DNA of 64,000 bases from JACVRW01 sp963820315. Lineage in GTDB: Bacteria; Actinomycetota; Thermoleophilia; Solirubrobacterales; Thermoleophilaceae. A program made the position numbers and the translations under genes. Numbering within the stretch: position 1 is the stretch's first letter; each line of letters begins with the position of its first letter. Shown here piece after piece: positions 1-8,092 of this stretch. The DNA lies in contig CAWFZK010000019.1 of assembly GCA_963820315.1 (NCBI GenBank), positions 1-64,000 of the forward strand, given 5' to 3'. Below the pieces are notes generated by a model, which was not told where the DNA came from, made no database searches, and saw only the letters and a list, made by a program, of their open reading frames with translations.

Positions 1-84
1 ATCTTCGCGTGAGCCCGCTCACAGTGAGGACGCTCGCGAGCCCTCACGATCGACCTCACCCCGGGCCCCTCACACGGAGGACAC

Positions 85-1167
85 ATGGACAAGCCCACTG
101 ATCGGTGACGGCTCGCCAAGGCGACAGGATCCCCGCGCGCGGACGGCCGACACGACAGCAGGGGGGCCGCTCGACATCAAGCTCGACAGGAGGACCGAGC
201 CGCGGCTGGTGCGCGAGAACGGCCGGTTCCAGCTCGCGGTGGAGCTCGGCGCGAACGGCGAGATGTCCTCCAGCCCTTCCCCAACCCCAAGCCGGTGCCG
301 TTGATCGCGAGAGCATCGGCGCTCACCTGGGCGTTAGCGACCTCGACGGTGAGCGCCCGCGCGGGGTCGACCGCTTCGCCCCTGAACAGGCTCCCGGACG
401 CACGGGCGCCGGCCGAGCGGCAAGAACCGCGACAAGGGCGGCACGATCTTCGACACCGACGATCGCTACCTGTTCCAGGACACCGGCTTCCCGTGGCGGA
501 CCACCGGCAAGGTGCGCACCGCGGGCGGGTGGGGCTCGGGCTGGACCATCGGGCCGCGACACGTGCTCACCGCGAGCCACGTCGTCAACTGGGACAGCGA
601 TGGCCGCGGCAACGTCGGCTGGGTCACCTTCACGCCCGGCTACTTCGACGGCCGCGGCCCCTGGGGCGAGATCGCCGCCACCGAGGTGATCTTCTGGGAG
701 CAGGCCCCGGGTCCCTGACCGATGAGGAGACCGCGTTCGACTACGTCGTGCTGGTGATGGCGGAGCGAATCGGTGACGTGATCGGCTACCCCGGTTACCG
801 GACCTACGACGACGACTGGAACGACGGCGAGTACTGGCAGTACATCGGCTACCCCGGTGAGCTCTCGAGCGGGGAGCGTCCGGCCTTCCAGGGCGACGCC
901 GTGGTCTCGAGTCAGCAGGACTTCAGCCTCAGCGGCAACACCGGTTACGTGCTCGGGCATTTCAACGAGTTCACGCCAGGTCAGTCCGGCGGCTCGGCCT
1001 GGGGCTGGTGGGGCGAGGAGCCCTGGCCACGCGTGGTGGGCGTCGGCAGCACGATCGGCAGCACGGCGGTGCAGCAGCCCACCGGCAGCACCATCGGCGA
1101 CAACGAGTACGGCGGCGGACCGGCGCTCAGCTCGATCATCTCCTGGGCGCGCTCCAACCGGCCCTGA
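85..1167 (+). pseudogene. Trypsin-like serine protease, broken by several frameshifts
   Basis: The catalytic triad of a chymotrypsin/V8-type secreted serine protease is present but spread over frames. The His site (LTASHVV) lies in frame 2 near 570-590. The Asp site (AFDYVVLVM) and the Ser site (GQSGGSAWG) lie in frame 1 near 735-1010. An upstream ATG at 85 has a good GGAGGA Shine-Dalgarno but hits a stop after seven codons. Protein-like text continues in frame 2 (about 161-280), then frame 3 (about 300-400), then frame 2 (422-718), then frame 1 to the stop at 1167. At least four shifts are needed. This is either a decayed gene or poor sequence quality near a contig end. Family assignment is good; the exact N-terminus is unknown. 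Confidence 0.7.
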
Positions 1168-1244
1168 GTCCGACGGACGGACTGTGGCCGTGGCTCGCCC
1201 GCGAGCTGCGGCCGCCGTTCTGGCTCCACGCTCGTTGCCTCAAT

Positions 1245-1274
1245 GAAGAAACCGCCGTTTGCGGCGGTTTCTTC
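1245..1274 (-). terminator. Intrinsic terminator hairpin after tRNA-Pro
   Basis: A perfect 13-bp inverted repeat (GAAGAAACCGCCG and its complement) encloses the 4-nt loop 1258-1261. It starts 3 nt beyond the 3' end of the minus-strand tRNA-Pro, and on that strand the descending arm ends in a T-rich stretch. It also lies downstream of the plus-strand protease remnant, so it may work in both directions. Confidence 0.8.
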
Positions 1275-1277
1275 TCA

Positions 1278-1351
1278 TCGGGGCGACTGGATTTGAACCA
1301 GCGACCTTTCGGCCCCCAGCCGAATGCGCTACCAAACTGCGCCACGCCCCG
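1278..1351 (-). tRNA. tRNA-Pro (GGG)
   Basis: On the minus strand a full cloverleaf can be drawn. The acceptor is CGGGGCG/CGCCCCG with discriminator A. The D-stem is GCGC/GCGC. The anticodon stem TTCGG/CCGAA carries the loop CTGGGGG, so the anticodon is GGG. The T-loop is TTCAAAT. The C1 start is typical of bacterial tRNA-Pro. CCA is not encoded. Confidence 0.95.
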
Positions 1352-1389
1352 GGGTGCTGCAGGCGTGCATGATAGCCGCGCGGGAGATC

Positions 1390-2598
1390 TCAGCCGAGGA
1401 CGCGGAGGAAGCCCTCGCGCACGAGCCGGCGGACCAACACGAGGCGGGCCTCCTCGTCGAGCGGGCCCGGGAGCTCCGCGGCGCTGAACGGGCCGTCGCT
1501 TTCGGCCACGGCCTCCACGGCCGGCGCCGCCTTGGCAGGGAGCCGCAGCTCCTTGCCCTCGAACACGAGCACCGCACCGGTCTCGCCGCGCTCGAGCTCG
1601 AAGATGACGGTCGGGCGCCGCTCGAGCGGCGAGTCGATGGAGAGTCGCTCGAGCGCCCGCAACTGGGCGAACTGGTCGTGGAGGATGGCCCGGCGCCCCG
1701 CCACGAAGCGCCGCCGAGCGCGGCGGGCGACCTCGTCCGGCCGGAGCCGGGCCGCCAAGCGCTCGACGAGGTGATCGGGCAGCTCGCCGTCGGCGCCGAG
1801 GTTGCGGCGGAACTCGACGTCGTCCGCGCAGCCCTCGAGCGCCGCGCGCAGGGCGTCCATGCGCGTCGGCGGATGCAGCCCGATCGTGAGATGCAGCGCC
1901 TCCTCGTGAGACGTCTCGGCCTCGTGAGGCCAGCCGCGCGGGATGTAGAGCGTGTCCCCCGCCTCCAGGGTGAACTCGTCGACGGGCGGGCCGACCTCGC
2001 CAAGCTCAGGCGACCAGCGCTGGTCCTTCAGCGGCAGTTCGAGGAGTGGCTCGTACAGCCGCCAGCGCTTGCGGCCCGCGACCTGGAGGACGAACACGTC
2101 ATGCGTGTCGTGATGGATCGCAAACCCCTGGGCGGCGGCCGGCGTGAGGTAGGCATTCGCCTGAACGGGAAAGCCCAGGCGCATTTCGAGCCCGCGGCAG
2201 TAGAGCGCGACCGCAGGGCGCCAGAGATGAAGGGCCTGGAGGACGAGCGTGGCGCCCGCGGCGTACTCGGCGGCGACCTGCTCGACCGATGCGATCTGGG
2301 AGAAGCTCCCCGGGCGCCAGGGGATGTCGTCCGTGTAGTCGCCCGCCGGGAGCGGCGTGCCGTCCTTAACCAGCCGGAACGCCGGCATCCTGATCGCGGT
2401 CTCGCAGACGAGCCGCTCGATCTCGGCGACGTCGAGCAATCCCGTGAAGCGCTCGCGCTCCTCGCGCGCGATGACGAGCGGTTGTCGCTCCCAGTACTCG
2501 TCGAAGAAGCTCGCCTCGCCGAGCGGGTCGAGCGTCAGCCCGAGCGCGTCCCCGGCTGCGCCCTGGCCGCGGCTAGGCGCCCGAGCCGCTGTCGTCAC
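1390..2598 (-). CDS. Cupin-4/JmjC-like 2-oxoglutarate oxygenase (ribosomal-oxygenase type)
   Basis: About 402 residues. It contains an Fe(II)/2-oxoglutarate jelly-roll core with the motif IHHDTHDVFVLQ (HxD metal ligands near residues 162-164) and a distal metal His in RGWPHEA about 75 residues on, followed by a C-terminal winged-helix-like region. This layout matches the RoxA/YcfD/NO66 family, which hydroxylates ribosomal proteins; the substrate here is not known. The frame is open to a GTG at 2646, but that N-terminus would be translated from the low-complexity acidic ORF, so the GTG at 2598 is preferred. It overlaps the end of that ORF, suggesting translational coupling. Confidence 0.8.
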   Translation of the reverse strand: MTTAARAPSRGQGAAGDALGLTLDPLGEASFFDEYWERQPLVIAREERERFTGLLDVAEIERLVCETAIRMPAFRLVKDGTPLPAGDYTDDIPWRPGSFSQIASVEQVAAEYAAGATLVLQALHLWRPAVALYCRGLEMRLGFPVQANAYLTPAAAQGFAIHHDTHDVFVLQVAGRKRWRLYEPLLELPLKDQRWSPELGEVGPPVDEFTLEAGDTLYIPRGWPHEAETSHEEALHLTIGLHPPTRMDALRAALEGCADDVEFRRNLGADGELPDHLVERLAARLRPDEVARRARRRFVAGRRAILHDQFAQLRALERLSIDSPLERRPTVIFELERGETGAVLVFEGKELRLPAKAAPAVEAVAESDGPFSAAELPGPLDEEARLVLVRRLVREGFLRVLG

Positions 2599-2816
2599 CG
2601 GTGTCGCTCGAGTCGCCTGAGTCGTCCCCGGTGTCGCTGGTGTCACTGACGTCTCCGCTGTCGTCGCCCGTGTCGCCGCTGTCGTCGCCGTCGTCAGCGG
2701 TCGAGGCGGCGGGCGCGACGCGACCGTCGCACCGATCCGAACCGTCTGTCGATCTCCTCGTCGCTGAGCGTGGCTCCGCTCGTATGCTCGCTCGATCGTC
2801 CTGCGGCTCGCCGCAT
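2573..2816 (-). CDS. Putative small protein: basic N-terminus, Asp/Gly/Ser/Thr repeat tail (frameshift within)
   Basis: An ATG at 2816 opens 40 codons with a natural-looking basic segment (LSDEEIDRRFG followed by Arg-rich residues) and stops at 2694. A second frame takes over near 2698 and encodes a roughly 40-residue GDDSGDTGDDSGD-type repeat ending with TAG at 2573. In the repeat, Ser uses AGC/AGT/TCA/TCG and Gly uses all four GGN codons. Amino acids are therefore conserved while codons vary, which argues for selection on the protein. One indel would fuse the two parts into an ORF of about 80 residues just upstream of the cupin gene. Function unknown. Confidence 0.35.
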
Positions 2817-2867
2817 CACGGTGGCCTGCCCTCGGGTTCGCCGGATCAGGGCGTGAAGTCGGTCGGA

Positions 2868-2943
2868 AGCGGGCGACGGCGGATCGAACCCGGATTACTC
2901 AAGAGCTTGGAAGGCTCTTGTGCAGCCATTACACCACGCCCGC
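2868..2943 (-). tRNA. tRNA-Gly (TCC), aberrant T-arm
   Basis: The acceptor GCGGGCG/CGCCCGC with T73, the D-arm GTGT/GCAC and the anticodon stem AGAGC/GCTCT with loop CTTCCAA (anticodon TCC) are clear. The T-arm is not. The stem around TTCGATC shows two mismatches, and there is one extra base before the acceptor strand. This is either a sequence error or a defective copy; the identity as tRNA-Gly is secure. Confidence 0.75.
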
Positions 2944-2948
2944 AGCAG

Positions 2949-3903
2949 TCAGGATCCTAGCCAGCGCTTCGGGTTCTCGACCATCATCTGGTCGAGTTGC
3001 TCCTCGGTCATTCCGCGCTCGCGCAGCTCGGGGATGACTTCATCGAACAGGAACGTCATCGACCAGTCCGGCACCTCGTTCGCCTTCAGGTACTCCTGGA
3101 TCTCGCGCGGGAACCAGTCGAGCGTCGAGCAGAAGTCCTGGGCGATGAACATGCGGTCGGCGTAGCCGCGCTCGAGCAGGGCGATCGTCGTCTGGTGGCG
3201 CGGCTCGGTCGGCAGGTAGATGTCGATGCCCCAGCGGTCGAGCCCGATGTAGCAGCCGGTTTCGAGCAGCCGTTCGATGTAGTCCAGGTCGTCGCTGTCG
3301 CCGGTGTGGGCCACCTGAACCTTCGCCGGGTCGACGCCCTCCTCGGCGAAGACCCGCATCTGCTCGGGCCCGGTCCCGCTGGCCGGGCGCGAGTGGGCCA
3401 TGATCGGCCTGCCCGTGCGGTTCGACGCGCGAGCGGCAGCGCGGTGGACCTTCTCCACGTTCGGCGTCAGACCGGGCTCATCGGCGGCGCACTTGATGAA
3501 GGCCGCCTTGATGCCTGTCCCCTGGATGCCGTTCTCGATCTCGTGGACGAAGATGTCGGCGAGCTGGTCCTCGTTGCGGTTCGCCAGCACCTGCGGCAGG
3601 TGGTCGTAGGTGTAGATGCCGGTGGCGAGGACGATCTGAAGGCCGCTCTCGTCCGCGACGCGCTTGCTGAAGGCGGCGTCGCGCGTGAGGAAGAGCGCGC
3701 TCGGCTCGACGACGGTGGTGATCCCGTGTCCCTTCACACGCGTTCGCGTCGGAGATGGCCGCTTCCCACTCGGCCTCCTCGTCGTACAGGTGGGGAAACT
3801 GGAAGCGGGTCGCCTCGTCGGCGGCGCGGAAGTGCTCGTGGATCAGGGTCCTGCCGAGCTGCTCGACGTCGATCGGCCCGTTGACGGTTTCGACTGCGGC
3901 CAT
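2949..3903 (-). pseudogene. Phosphotriesterase-family metal hydrolase, one frameshift
   Basis: The amidohydrolase-superfamily phosphotriesterase fold is recognisable end to end. It has the N-terminal HxH in LIHEHFRA, the bridging Lys in AFIKCAAD, metal His residues in MAHSRP and VAHTGDSDD, and the catalytic Asp in FIAQDFCS. The first ~50 residues (start 3903) are in one frame. From about 3740 the protein continues in another frame (VKGHGITTVVEPSAL) to the stop at 2949. One indel restores a protein of about 317 residues, normal for the family. Members hydrolyse lactones or phosphotriesters; the substrate cannot be told from sequence. Confidence 0.8.
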
Positions 3904-3953
3904 CTGGCTCTCCTCCGGGGTCGCGGTGCGGAGAACCTAACGCGCGCGAGAAG

Positions 3954-4026
3954 CGGGGCAGCCAGGACTCGAACCTGGAATCGCCGGTTTTGGAGACCGG
4001 TGCCTTGCCAATTTGGCCACTGCCCC
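3954..4026 (-). tRNA. tRNA-Trp (CCA)
   Basis: Minus-strand cloverleaf with acceptor GGGGCAG/CTGCCCC and discriminator G. The anticodon stem CCGGT/ACCGG holds the loop CTCCAAA, giving anticodon CCA. The T-arm CCAGG-TTCGAGT-CCTGG is perfect. No encoded CCA end. It is a stand-alone gene between the phosphotriesterase-like and SnoaL-like genes. Confidence 0.95.
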
Positions 4027-4150
4027 GTGGCTGGTCGATTCTAGGCCGTGCGTTCAGGTGCGGAGATTTGTCGGGTTCGCGCGGGGTGCCGACACTGCGA
4101 TCTAGCGTGGTGCGTACATGATCAGTGCGACGGCGACCAGGCAGATTGCG

Positions 4151-4539
4151 TCATGGGCTCGCCGCGTCGAGCCCCAGCTGCTTGAAGCGGTCGAGCGTGT
4201 CTTCGACTCCCCAGAACGAGGGGATGTGCTCTCTGCGAACGTGAAGAAATAGACCTCGGCGACCGCGTCGAAGCGTCGCCCGGTCGGAGCGTGCCCGCGC
4301 CAGTCGCCAAGGTGGGTGGCTGAGCACGAGAAGCGCCCCACCACGGTGTCGCCCTCGGCAACGAGCTGTTCGAGCCTCATCTCCAGGTCGGGAAATGAGC
4401 CTCGAAACGCCCCGAACCACTCACGCGCAGCCGCGGCCGCCTCCGGTGTGAAGAGATCGTCGATGAGGTCGGAGCGACCGCCGTTGACTACCTCGTCGAC
4501 GACGCGCCGCACCGCCGCCTTGCGATCTACTGCGGGCAC
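4151..4539 (-). pseudogene. SnoaL-like / NTF2-fold polyketide-cyclase family protein, frameshifted C-terminus
   Basis: The N-terminal part (start ATG 4539) has the SnoaL/ester-cyclase pattern: LIDDLFTPE, a Phe-Pro-Asp segment (GSFPDLEMRLEQLVAEGDTV), then THLGDWRGHAPTGRRFD. After VYFFTFAE near 4230 the normal family ending (FWGVEDTLDRFKQLGL) is found one frame over and stops at 4151. Without correction the ORF runs to 4102 with a nonsense tail. A single indel explains it. These small alpha+beta-barrel proteins often act as cyclases or isomerases; no specific role can be given. Confidence 0.7.
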
Positions 4540-4606
4540 GGCCAGGCGAGCCCAACGTCGGACCGCCCAGGTGTTCGGCCGACGCGCGGGCGGGGGCGCG
4601 GTCGGC

Positions 4607-4819
4607 TCAGCACCCCTTGTTGTTGGTACGTCGGAGGCGCAGCAGTACCGCGGCCGCGAGCGCGACGACGACTGCCGCGACGATGCCGAACCAGCTGCCG
4701 ATTGCAGTGCCGGCGACAGCGCCCAACACGGCCGGGCCGGCGAGGCAGCAGAGCGCCATGATCACCCCAGCGACCCCGAACAGGCTGCCGGTGCGGCCGC
4801 TGGCGGCGCCGGCAGCCAT
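4607..4819 (-). CDS. MerF-like two-helix membrane protein with vicinal Cys pair
   Basis: 70 residues with two predicted membrane helices. The first holds a Cys-Cys pair (IMALCCLAGPAVLG), as in the small mercuric ion importers MerF/MerT, and a single Cys ends the protein. Its ATG overlaps the stop of the upstream gene (TGATG), so the two are probably co-translated. It lies divergently from a MerR-type regulator with a typical operator between them. Transport of Hg(II) or another thiophilic metal is inferred from the Cys pair and context. No mercuric reductase is present nearby. Confidence 0.6.
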   Translation of the reverse strand: MAAGAASGRTGSLFGVAGVIMALCCLAGPAVLGAVAGTAIGSWFGIVAAVVVALAAAVLLRLRRTNNKGC

Positions 4820-5136
4820 CAGGCCACCTCCGCCTGGCGGGCGAACGCCGCGGTGAGGGCGTGCGCGACCGACTCGGCGCCCGCCGGCGCGGTGATGGCG
4901 AGCCTGAGCGTGTCGCCCTCATCGGTCAGCTCGAAGTCAAGGAAAGAGCAGCAGCTCGCCTCCGCGGCGATGATCGCCTCGAGCCGTGCGCGGGTGGTCT
5001 CGTCGGCCCGGAAGCGCATGGTTCCGCCCACTTCGGCTGAGAGCAGCGCGACCTGCCCGAACGCGCTGATCTCGTCCACTCGGGCGCCCAGGTCCGACGC
5101 GTTCAAAGAACAGGCGATAGGTGGATCTCGAGTCAT
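4819..5136 (-). CDS. Small Cys-Cys protein of a MerR-controlled metal operon
   Basis: 105 residues, soluble. It has an N-terminal CSL segment and a central Cys pair (AEASCCSFLDFEL) followed by a beta-rich stretch. I know similar small CC proteins beside merR/mer genes in Actinobacteria but no established function, so thiol-metal binding is an inference. First gene of the minus-strand operon that continues into the MerF-like gene; its start is about 42 nt from the MerR operator. Confidence 0.55.
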   Translation of the reverse strand: MTRDPPIACSLNASDLGARVDEISAFGQVALLSAEVGGTMRFRADETTRARLEAIIAAEASCCSFLDFELTDEGDTLRLAITAPAGAESVAHALTAAFARQAEVA

Positions 5137-5177
5137 CTCAGTCGTCTCCGTTGGCGGGGTCGGACGTTACTGTTCAC

Positions 5178-5195
5178 CCTCAACCCGGGTTTAGG
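5178..5195. promoter_or_regulatory. MerR-type operator between the metal operon and its regulator
   Basis: An 18-bp near-perfect palindrome (CCTCAACCCGGGTTTAGG) with the spacing of MerR/SoxR boxes. On the minus strand it begins at a TTGACC -35 element (5199-5194), and a weak -10 follows after roughly 20 bp. This is the stretched promoter spacing expected of a MerR-family activator target. Confidence 0.75.
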
Positions 5196-5206
5196 TCAAG
5201 CACTTC

Positions 5207-5671
5207 ATGGACGACGTCAAACTCACGATCGGCCAAGTCGCGGAACGGGCGGGGCTGAACGTCTCGGCGATCCGCTACTACGAGTCACAGGGGCTGCTTC
5301 CGCCGGCTGCCCGCGTCGCAGGCCAACGGCGCTTCTCCGAAGAGACGCTGACCCGCCTCGGCGTGATCGACGTGGCCAAGCGGGCGGGCTTCTCGCTCGA
5401 CGACATCCGCGTCCTGCTCTCCGCCACCGATGCGGGCGAGCCCGCCGGCGCCCACCTGCAGGAACTGGCGGAGCGAAAGCTGCCAGAAGTCGAAGAACTC
5501 ATCCAGCGGGCGGAGACCGTGCGGCAGTGGCTTGAAACCGCGAGCAGCTGCGGCTGCGAGAGCCTGGACGTCTGCGGGCTCTTCTCGGAGCGCGAGTCGC
5601 TGCCGCCCCAGGGGCTCCATCTCGTCGTCACCGATGCCGGCAGACCACCAATGGGCGAGCCGACCGCCTGA
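5207..5671 (+). CDS. MerR-family metal-responsive transcriptional regulator
   Basis: 154 residues. An N-terminal winged helix (LTIGQVAERAGLNVSAIRYYE, RVAGQRRF) is followed by the long dimerisation helix and a C-terminal Cys loop with CGCESLDVC. This CxCx5C arrangement resembles the metal or redox site of ZntR/SoxR relatives but lacks the first Cys of the SoxR cluster motif (compare the SoxR at 30630). The ATG is only 11 nt from the palindromic operator, so autoregulation is likely. Probable effector: a thiophilic metal (inferred). Confidence 0.8.
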   Translation: MDDVKLTIGQVAERAGLNVSAIRYYESQGLLPPAARVAGQRRFSEETLTRLGVIDVAKRAGFSLDDIRVLLSATDAGEPAGAHLQELAERKLPEVEELIQRAETVRQWLETASSCGCESLDVCGLFSERESLPPQGLHLVVTDAGRPPMGEPTA

Positions 5672-5708
5672 CTGAGTCTGGCGGTGTTAGGCCAGTGCGG
5701 TCGGCGCG

Positions 5709-6842
5709 TTATCCGCAAGCGTTCTCGCGTCGCACCGCCACCCGGCTGGTGACCATTAGGGCGAGGACGAGCGTTCCTGCGAGGGCTGGGACGAGGCCGA
5801 GGTAGGCGAAGCCGAGTTGGTCGGCGGTGAGTCCGCCGAGTAGCGGCCCGAGCAGGTAGCCGGCGATGCCGATCTGGGACCAGATCACCATGGCGGTCAC
5901 GATCCGTTCGACGGGGACGGTTTGGACGAGCACCCCGATCGAGCCGGTGTTGCCGATCCCGATCCCGATCGCGGTCACGAGCAGGGCGAGCATCCAGAGC
6001 GGCACCTGGGCGGCGGCGCCGGCCAGGGCGATCCCGGCGGTGGCGAGCACCACTGAAGCGACGACGAGCGGTCGGGGACGCAGGTTGCCCGCGAGTGCTG
6101 CGCTGGCGGCGACGATGATTGCCGCGGCGACGTAGAGCGCAGCGATCTCGGTCTGGTCAAGTCGGTCGGCGAAGTGCAGGGGCAGCACGCCCTCGAAGAC
6201 TCCGAGCGCGAGCACGGCGAACAGGATCGCGGCGGACGCGAGCTTGAAGCCGCGGGTGCGCAGTACCTCCCTGTCGGCGGCGAAGGCTCGCGGGCTGGCC
6301 GGCTCGGCAACGAGCAGCACGCACGGGATGGCGAGCAGGAGCAGCGCCAAGTAGGCGAGGAATGGTGCGTGGATGCCGCCGATCGCGCCGAGCGCGGGGC
6401 CAATCAGCCCGCCGGCGGAGTAGGCGGCGAAGATGCGGCTCATGCAGAGGTATTCCTGGCCCGGCCAGCGGGCCAGGGTGTCGAACGTGACTCCGATCCA
6501 GATCCCGCCGGAGCCGAGGCCCATCAGGAAGCGGCTGGGGAAGTAGATAGCGAGCGTGTCGCCGAAAACGAACCCGAGTGTGCCGAGCACGACGAGTCCG
6601 AGCGAGACGACCAGCACAATCCGGGAGCCGCGCTCGGTGATGGCCCAGCCGGCGAGCGCAAACCCGGCGACCATTCCTGCCGCGAACGACGCCACCAGCA
6701 GCCCGATCACGGTCGGCCCCGCACCGGTCTGGTCGGCGATCGCGGGCGCGACCGGGACGATCACGCTGTAGCCCGCGGCGTCGAGCGCGCCGAGCGCCAG
6801 CAGCAACGGGTACGGCTGAATCGCCGCCCGCAGCGCCGTCAC
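5709..6842 (-). CDS. MFS transporter in the arsenic operon
   Basis: 377 residues with 12 predicted membrane helices in the major-facilitator pattern. It starts GTG at 6842, 18 nt after the arsM stop, and is the third gene of arsR-arsM-MFS. Export of an arsenical (perhaps a methylated one) is inferred only from position. MFS carriers cannot be assigned a substrate from sequence alone, and it is not obviously ArsB or Acr3. Confidence 0.75.
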   Translation of the reverse strand: MTALRAAIQPYPLLLALGALDAAGYSVIVPVAPAIADQTGAGPTVIGLLVASFAAGMVAGFALAGWAITERGSRIVLVVSLGLVVLGTLGFVFGDTLAIYFPSRFLMGLGSGGIWIGVTFDTLARWPGQEYLCMSRIFAAYSAGGLIGPALGAIGGIHAPFLAYLALLLLAIPCVLLVAEPASPRAFAADREVLRTRGFKLASAAILFAVLALGVFEGVLPLHFADRLDQTEIAALYVAAAIIVAASAALAGNLRPRPLVVASVVLATAGIALAGAAAQVPLWMLALLVTAIGIGIGNTGSIGVLVQTVPVERIVTAMVIWSQIGIAGYLLGPLLGGLTADQLGFAYLGLVPALAGTLVLALMVTSRVAVRRENACG

Positions 6843-6860
6843 TGGCTCGTGCAGGAGCAG

Positions 6861-7652
6861 CTATGCGGGCTTGCGTGCGCGCACGATCGCGGAGCTGGCG
6901 TGCTCATGGACGCGGTGAGTCTCGCGGATCTCGACATCGACCAGGCCCCCGTCGGCGAGCATCGCCTCGAACTGGCCGCGGGTCAGCGCGCCGGCGACGC
7001 AGCCGGTCCATTGCTCCATGTCCTCGCGGGTGGCCCTGTCCATGTCGGGGTCCGCGATCACGTCGGAGACGGCGAAGCGACCGCCGGGCTTGAGGACCCG
7101 GGCGGCCTCGGCGAGCACCTTGCGCTTGTCGGCGGCAAGGTTGATGACGCAGTTCGAGATCACGACATCGACCGAGTTGTCGGGAAGCGGGATCTCCTCC
7201 ATGTAGCCCTTGAGGAACTCGACGTTCGCGATGCCGGCATCGGCGGCGTTCTGGCGAGCGAGTTCGAGCATCTCGTCGGTCATGTCGAGCCCGATCGCCT
7301 TGCCGCTCGGACCGACGCGGCGGGCTGAGATCAGCACGTCGGCGCCGGCTCCTGAGCCGAGGTCGAGCACGGTCTCGCCCTCGTGCAGATCGGCGACCGC
7401 GGTCGGCACGCCGCAGCCGAGCGAGGCATCCACGGCCGCCTTCAGCGCGGGGTCGCCGGCGTCGTCGTAGAGCGTCGCGCCGAAGACCTCGTTGCCGTGC
7501 TTGTCCGTCGATGCGATGTCCGGCCCACAGCCCGCGATCGCGGCCGGGGCCCCGCAACAGCCGGAACCGGTGCTCTCGGCCACGGCGGTTGCCGCGGCGG
7601 CGTAACGCTCACGCACGCGTTCGCGGATGTCGGTGTCGGTCAGCTCAGCCAT
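6861..7652 (-). CDS. arsM: Arsenite S-adenosylmethionine methyltransferase
   Basis: 263 residues from ATG 7652. It has the class I methyltransferase SAM motif (VLDLGSGAGADVLISA). The three Cys sites conserved in ArsM are present: LGCGVP, the ISNCVINL motif and WTGCVAGAL. An N-terminal Cys pair (GSGCCGAP) is also seen. The enzyme methylates As(III) stepwise to mono- and dimethyl forms. The ORF could extend upstream, but this start overlaps arsR by only 13 nt. Second gene of the arsR operon. Confidence 0.92.
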   Translation of the reverse strand: MAELTDTDIRERVRERYAAAATAVAESTGSGCCGAPAAIAGCGPDIASTDKHGNEVFGATLYDDAGDPALKAAVDASLGCGVPTAVADLHEGETVLDLGSGAGADVLISARRVGPSGKAIGLDMTDEMLELARQNAADAGIANVEFLKGYMEEIPLPDNSVDVVISNCVINLAADKRKVLAEAARVLKPGGRFAVSDVIADPDMDRATREDMEQWTGCVAGALTRGQFEAMLADGGLVDVEIRETHRVHEHASSAIVRARKPA

Positions 7653-7993
7653 GCGGACAGTTCCTCCAGGGAGTCCGGGATCACGTAGTAGTAGGCCCAC
7701 AGGCCGCGTCGCTCGCTCTCGACGAGCCCGGCCTCGCGCAGCACCTTCAGGTGGTGGGAGACGGTGGGCTGGGAGAGGTCGAACAACGGCACCAGCTCGC
7801 AGACGCAGACCTTGCCGGCGTGCTTGCGCAGCACATCGACGAGCTGCAGCCGCACCGGGTCCGCCAGCGCCTTCGCGATCGCAGCCATCCGCTCGGCCTG
7901 CTCGCGCTCTACGTCGGGATAGACGACCGGCTCGCAACAGGGTTCGCCGGCGGGCCGCTTCTGCTTCGGGGCCAGCTCTAGATCGACGGCCAT
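7640..7993 (-). CDS. arsR: ArsR/SmtB-family arsenic-responsive repressor
   Basis: 117 residues. Winged helix with the alpha3 metal-site motif KVCVCEL and recognition helix SQPTVSHHLKVLREAGLV. An extra Cys pair (GEPCCEP) lies near the N-terminus. It would dissociate from DNA on binding As(III). First gene of arsR-arsM-MFS and divergent from arsC, with the roughly 100-nt AT-rich gap likely carrying its operator. Its 3' end overlaps the arsM start. Confidence 0.9.
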   Translation of the reverse strand: MAVDLELAPKQKRPAGEPCCEPVVYPDVEREQAERMAAIAKALADPVRLQLVDVLRKHAGKVCVCELVPLFDLSQPTVSHHLKVLREAGLVESERRGLWAYYYVIPDSLEELSAWLS

Positions 7994-8092
7994 CTATCTA
8001 CATATATCGATTGAAGTGAAGGTTGTCAATGCTTAGAATCGGCGGCGCGATCTTACCGAGCGCTGAGGCGCCGACCCGAAGGGGGTATCGAG
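7994..8092. promoter_or_regulatory. Divergent ars control region
   Basis: 99-nt gap between arsR and arsC with an AT-rich core next to arsR (CTACATATATCGATTG, about 7999-8014) that stands out from the GC-rich surroundings. It contains an imperfect dyad around ATATATCGAT. It is the natural site for ArsR binding to control both operons. The exact operator cannot be fixed from sequence alone. Confidence 0.45.

Noticed and set aside
7653..7937. Longer ArsM start overlapping most of arsR
   Set aside because: The extra residues are the out-of-frame shadow of arsR; ATG 7652 gives the normal ArsM N-terminus.
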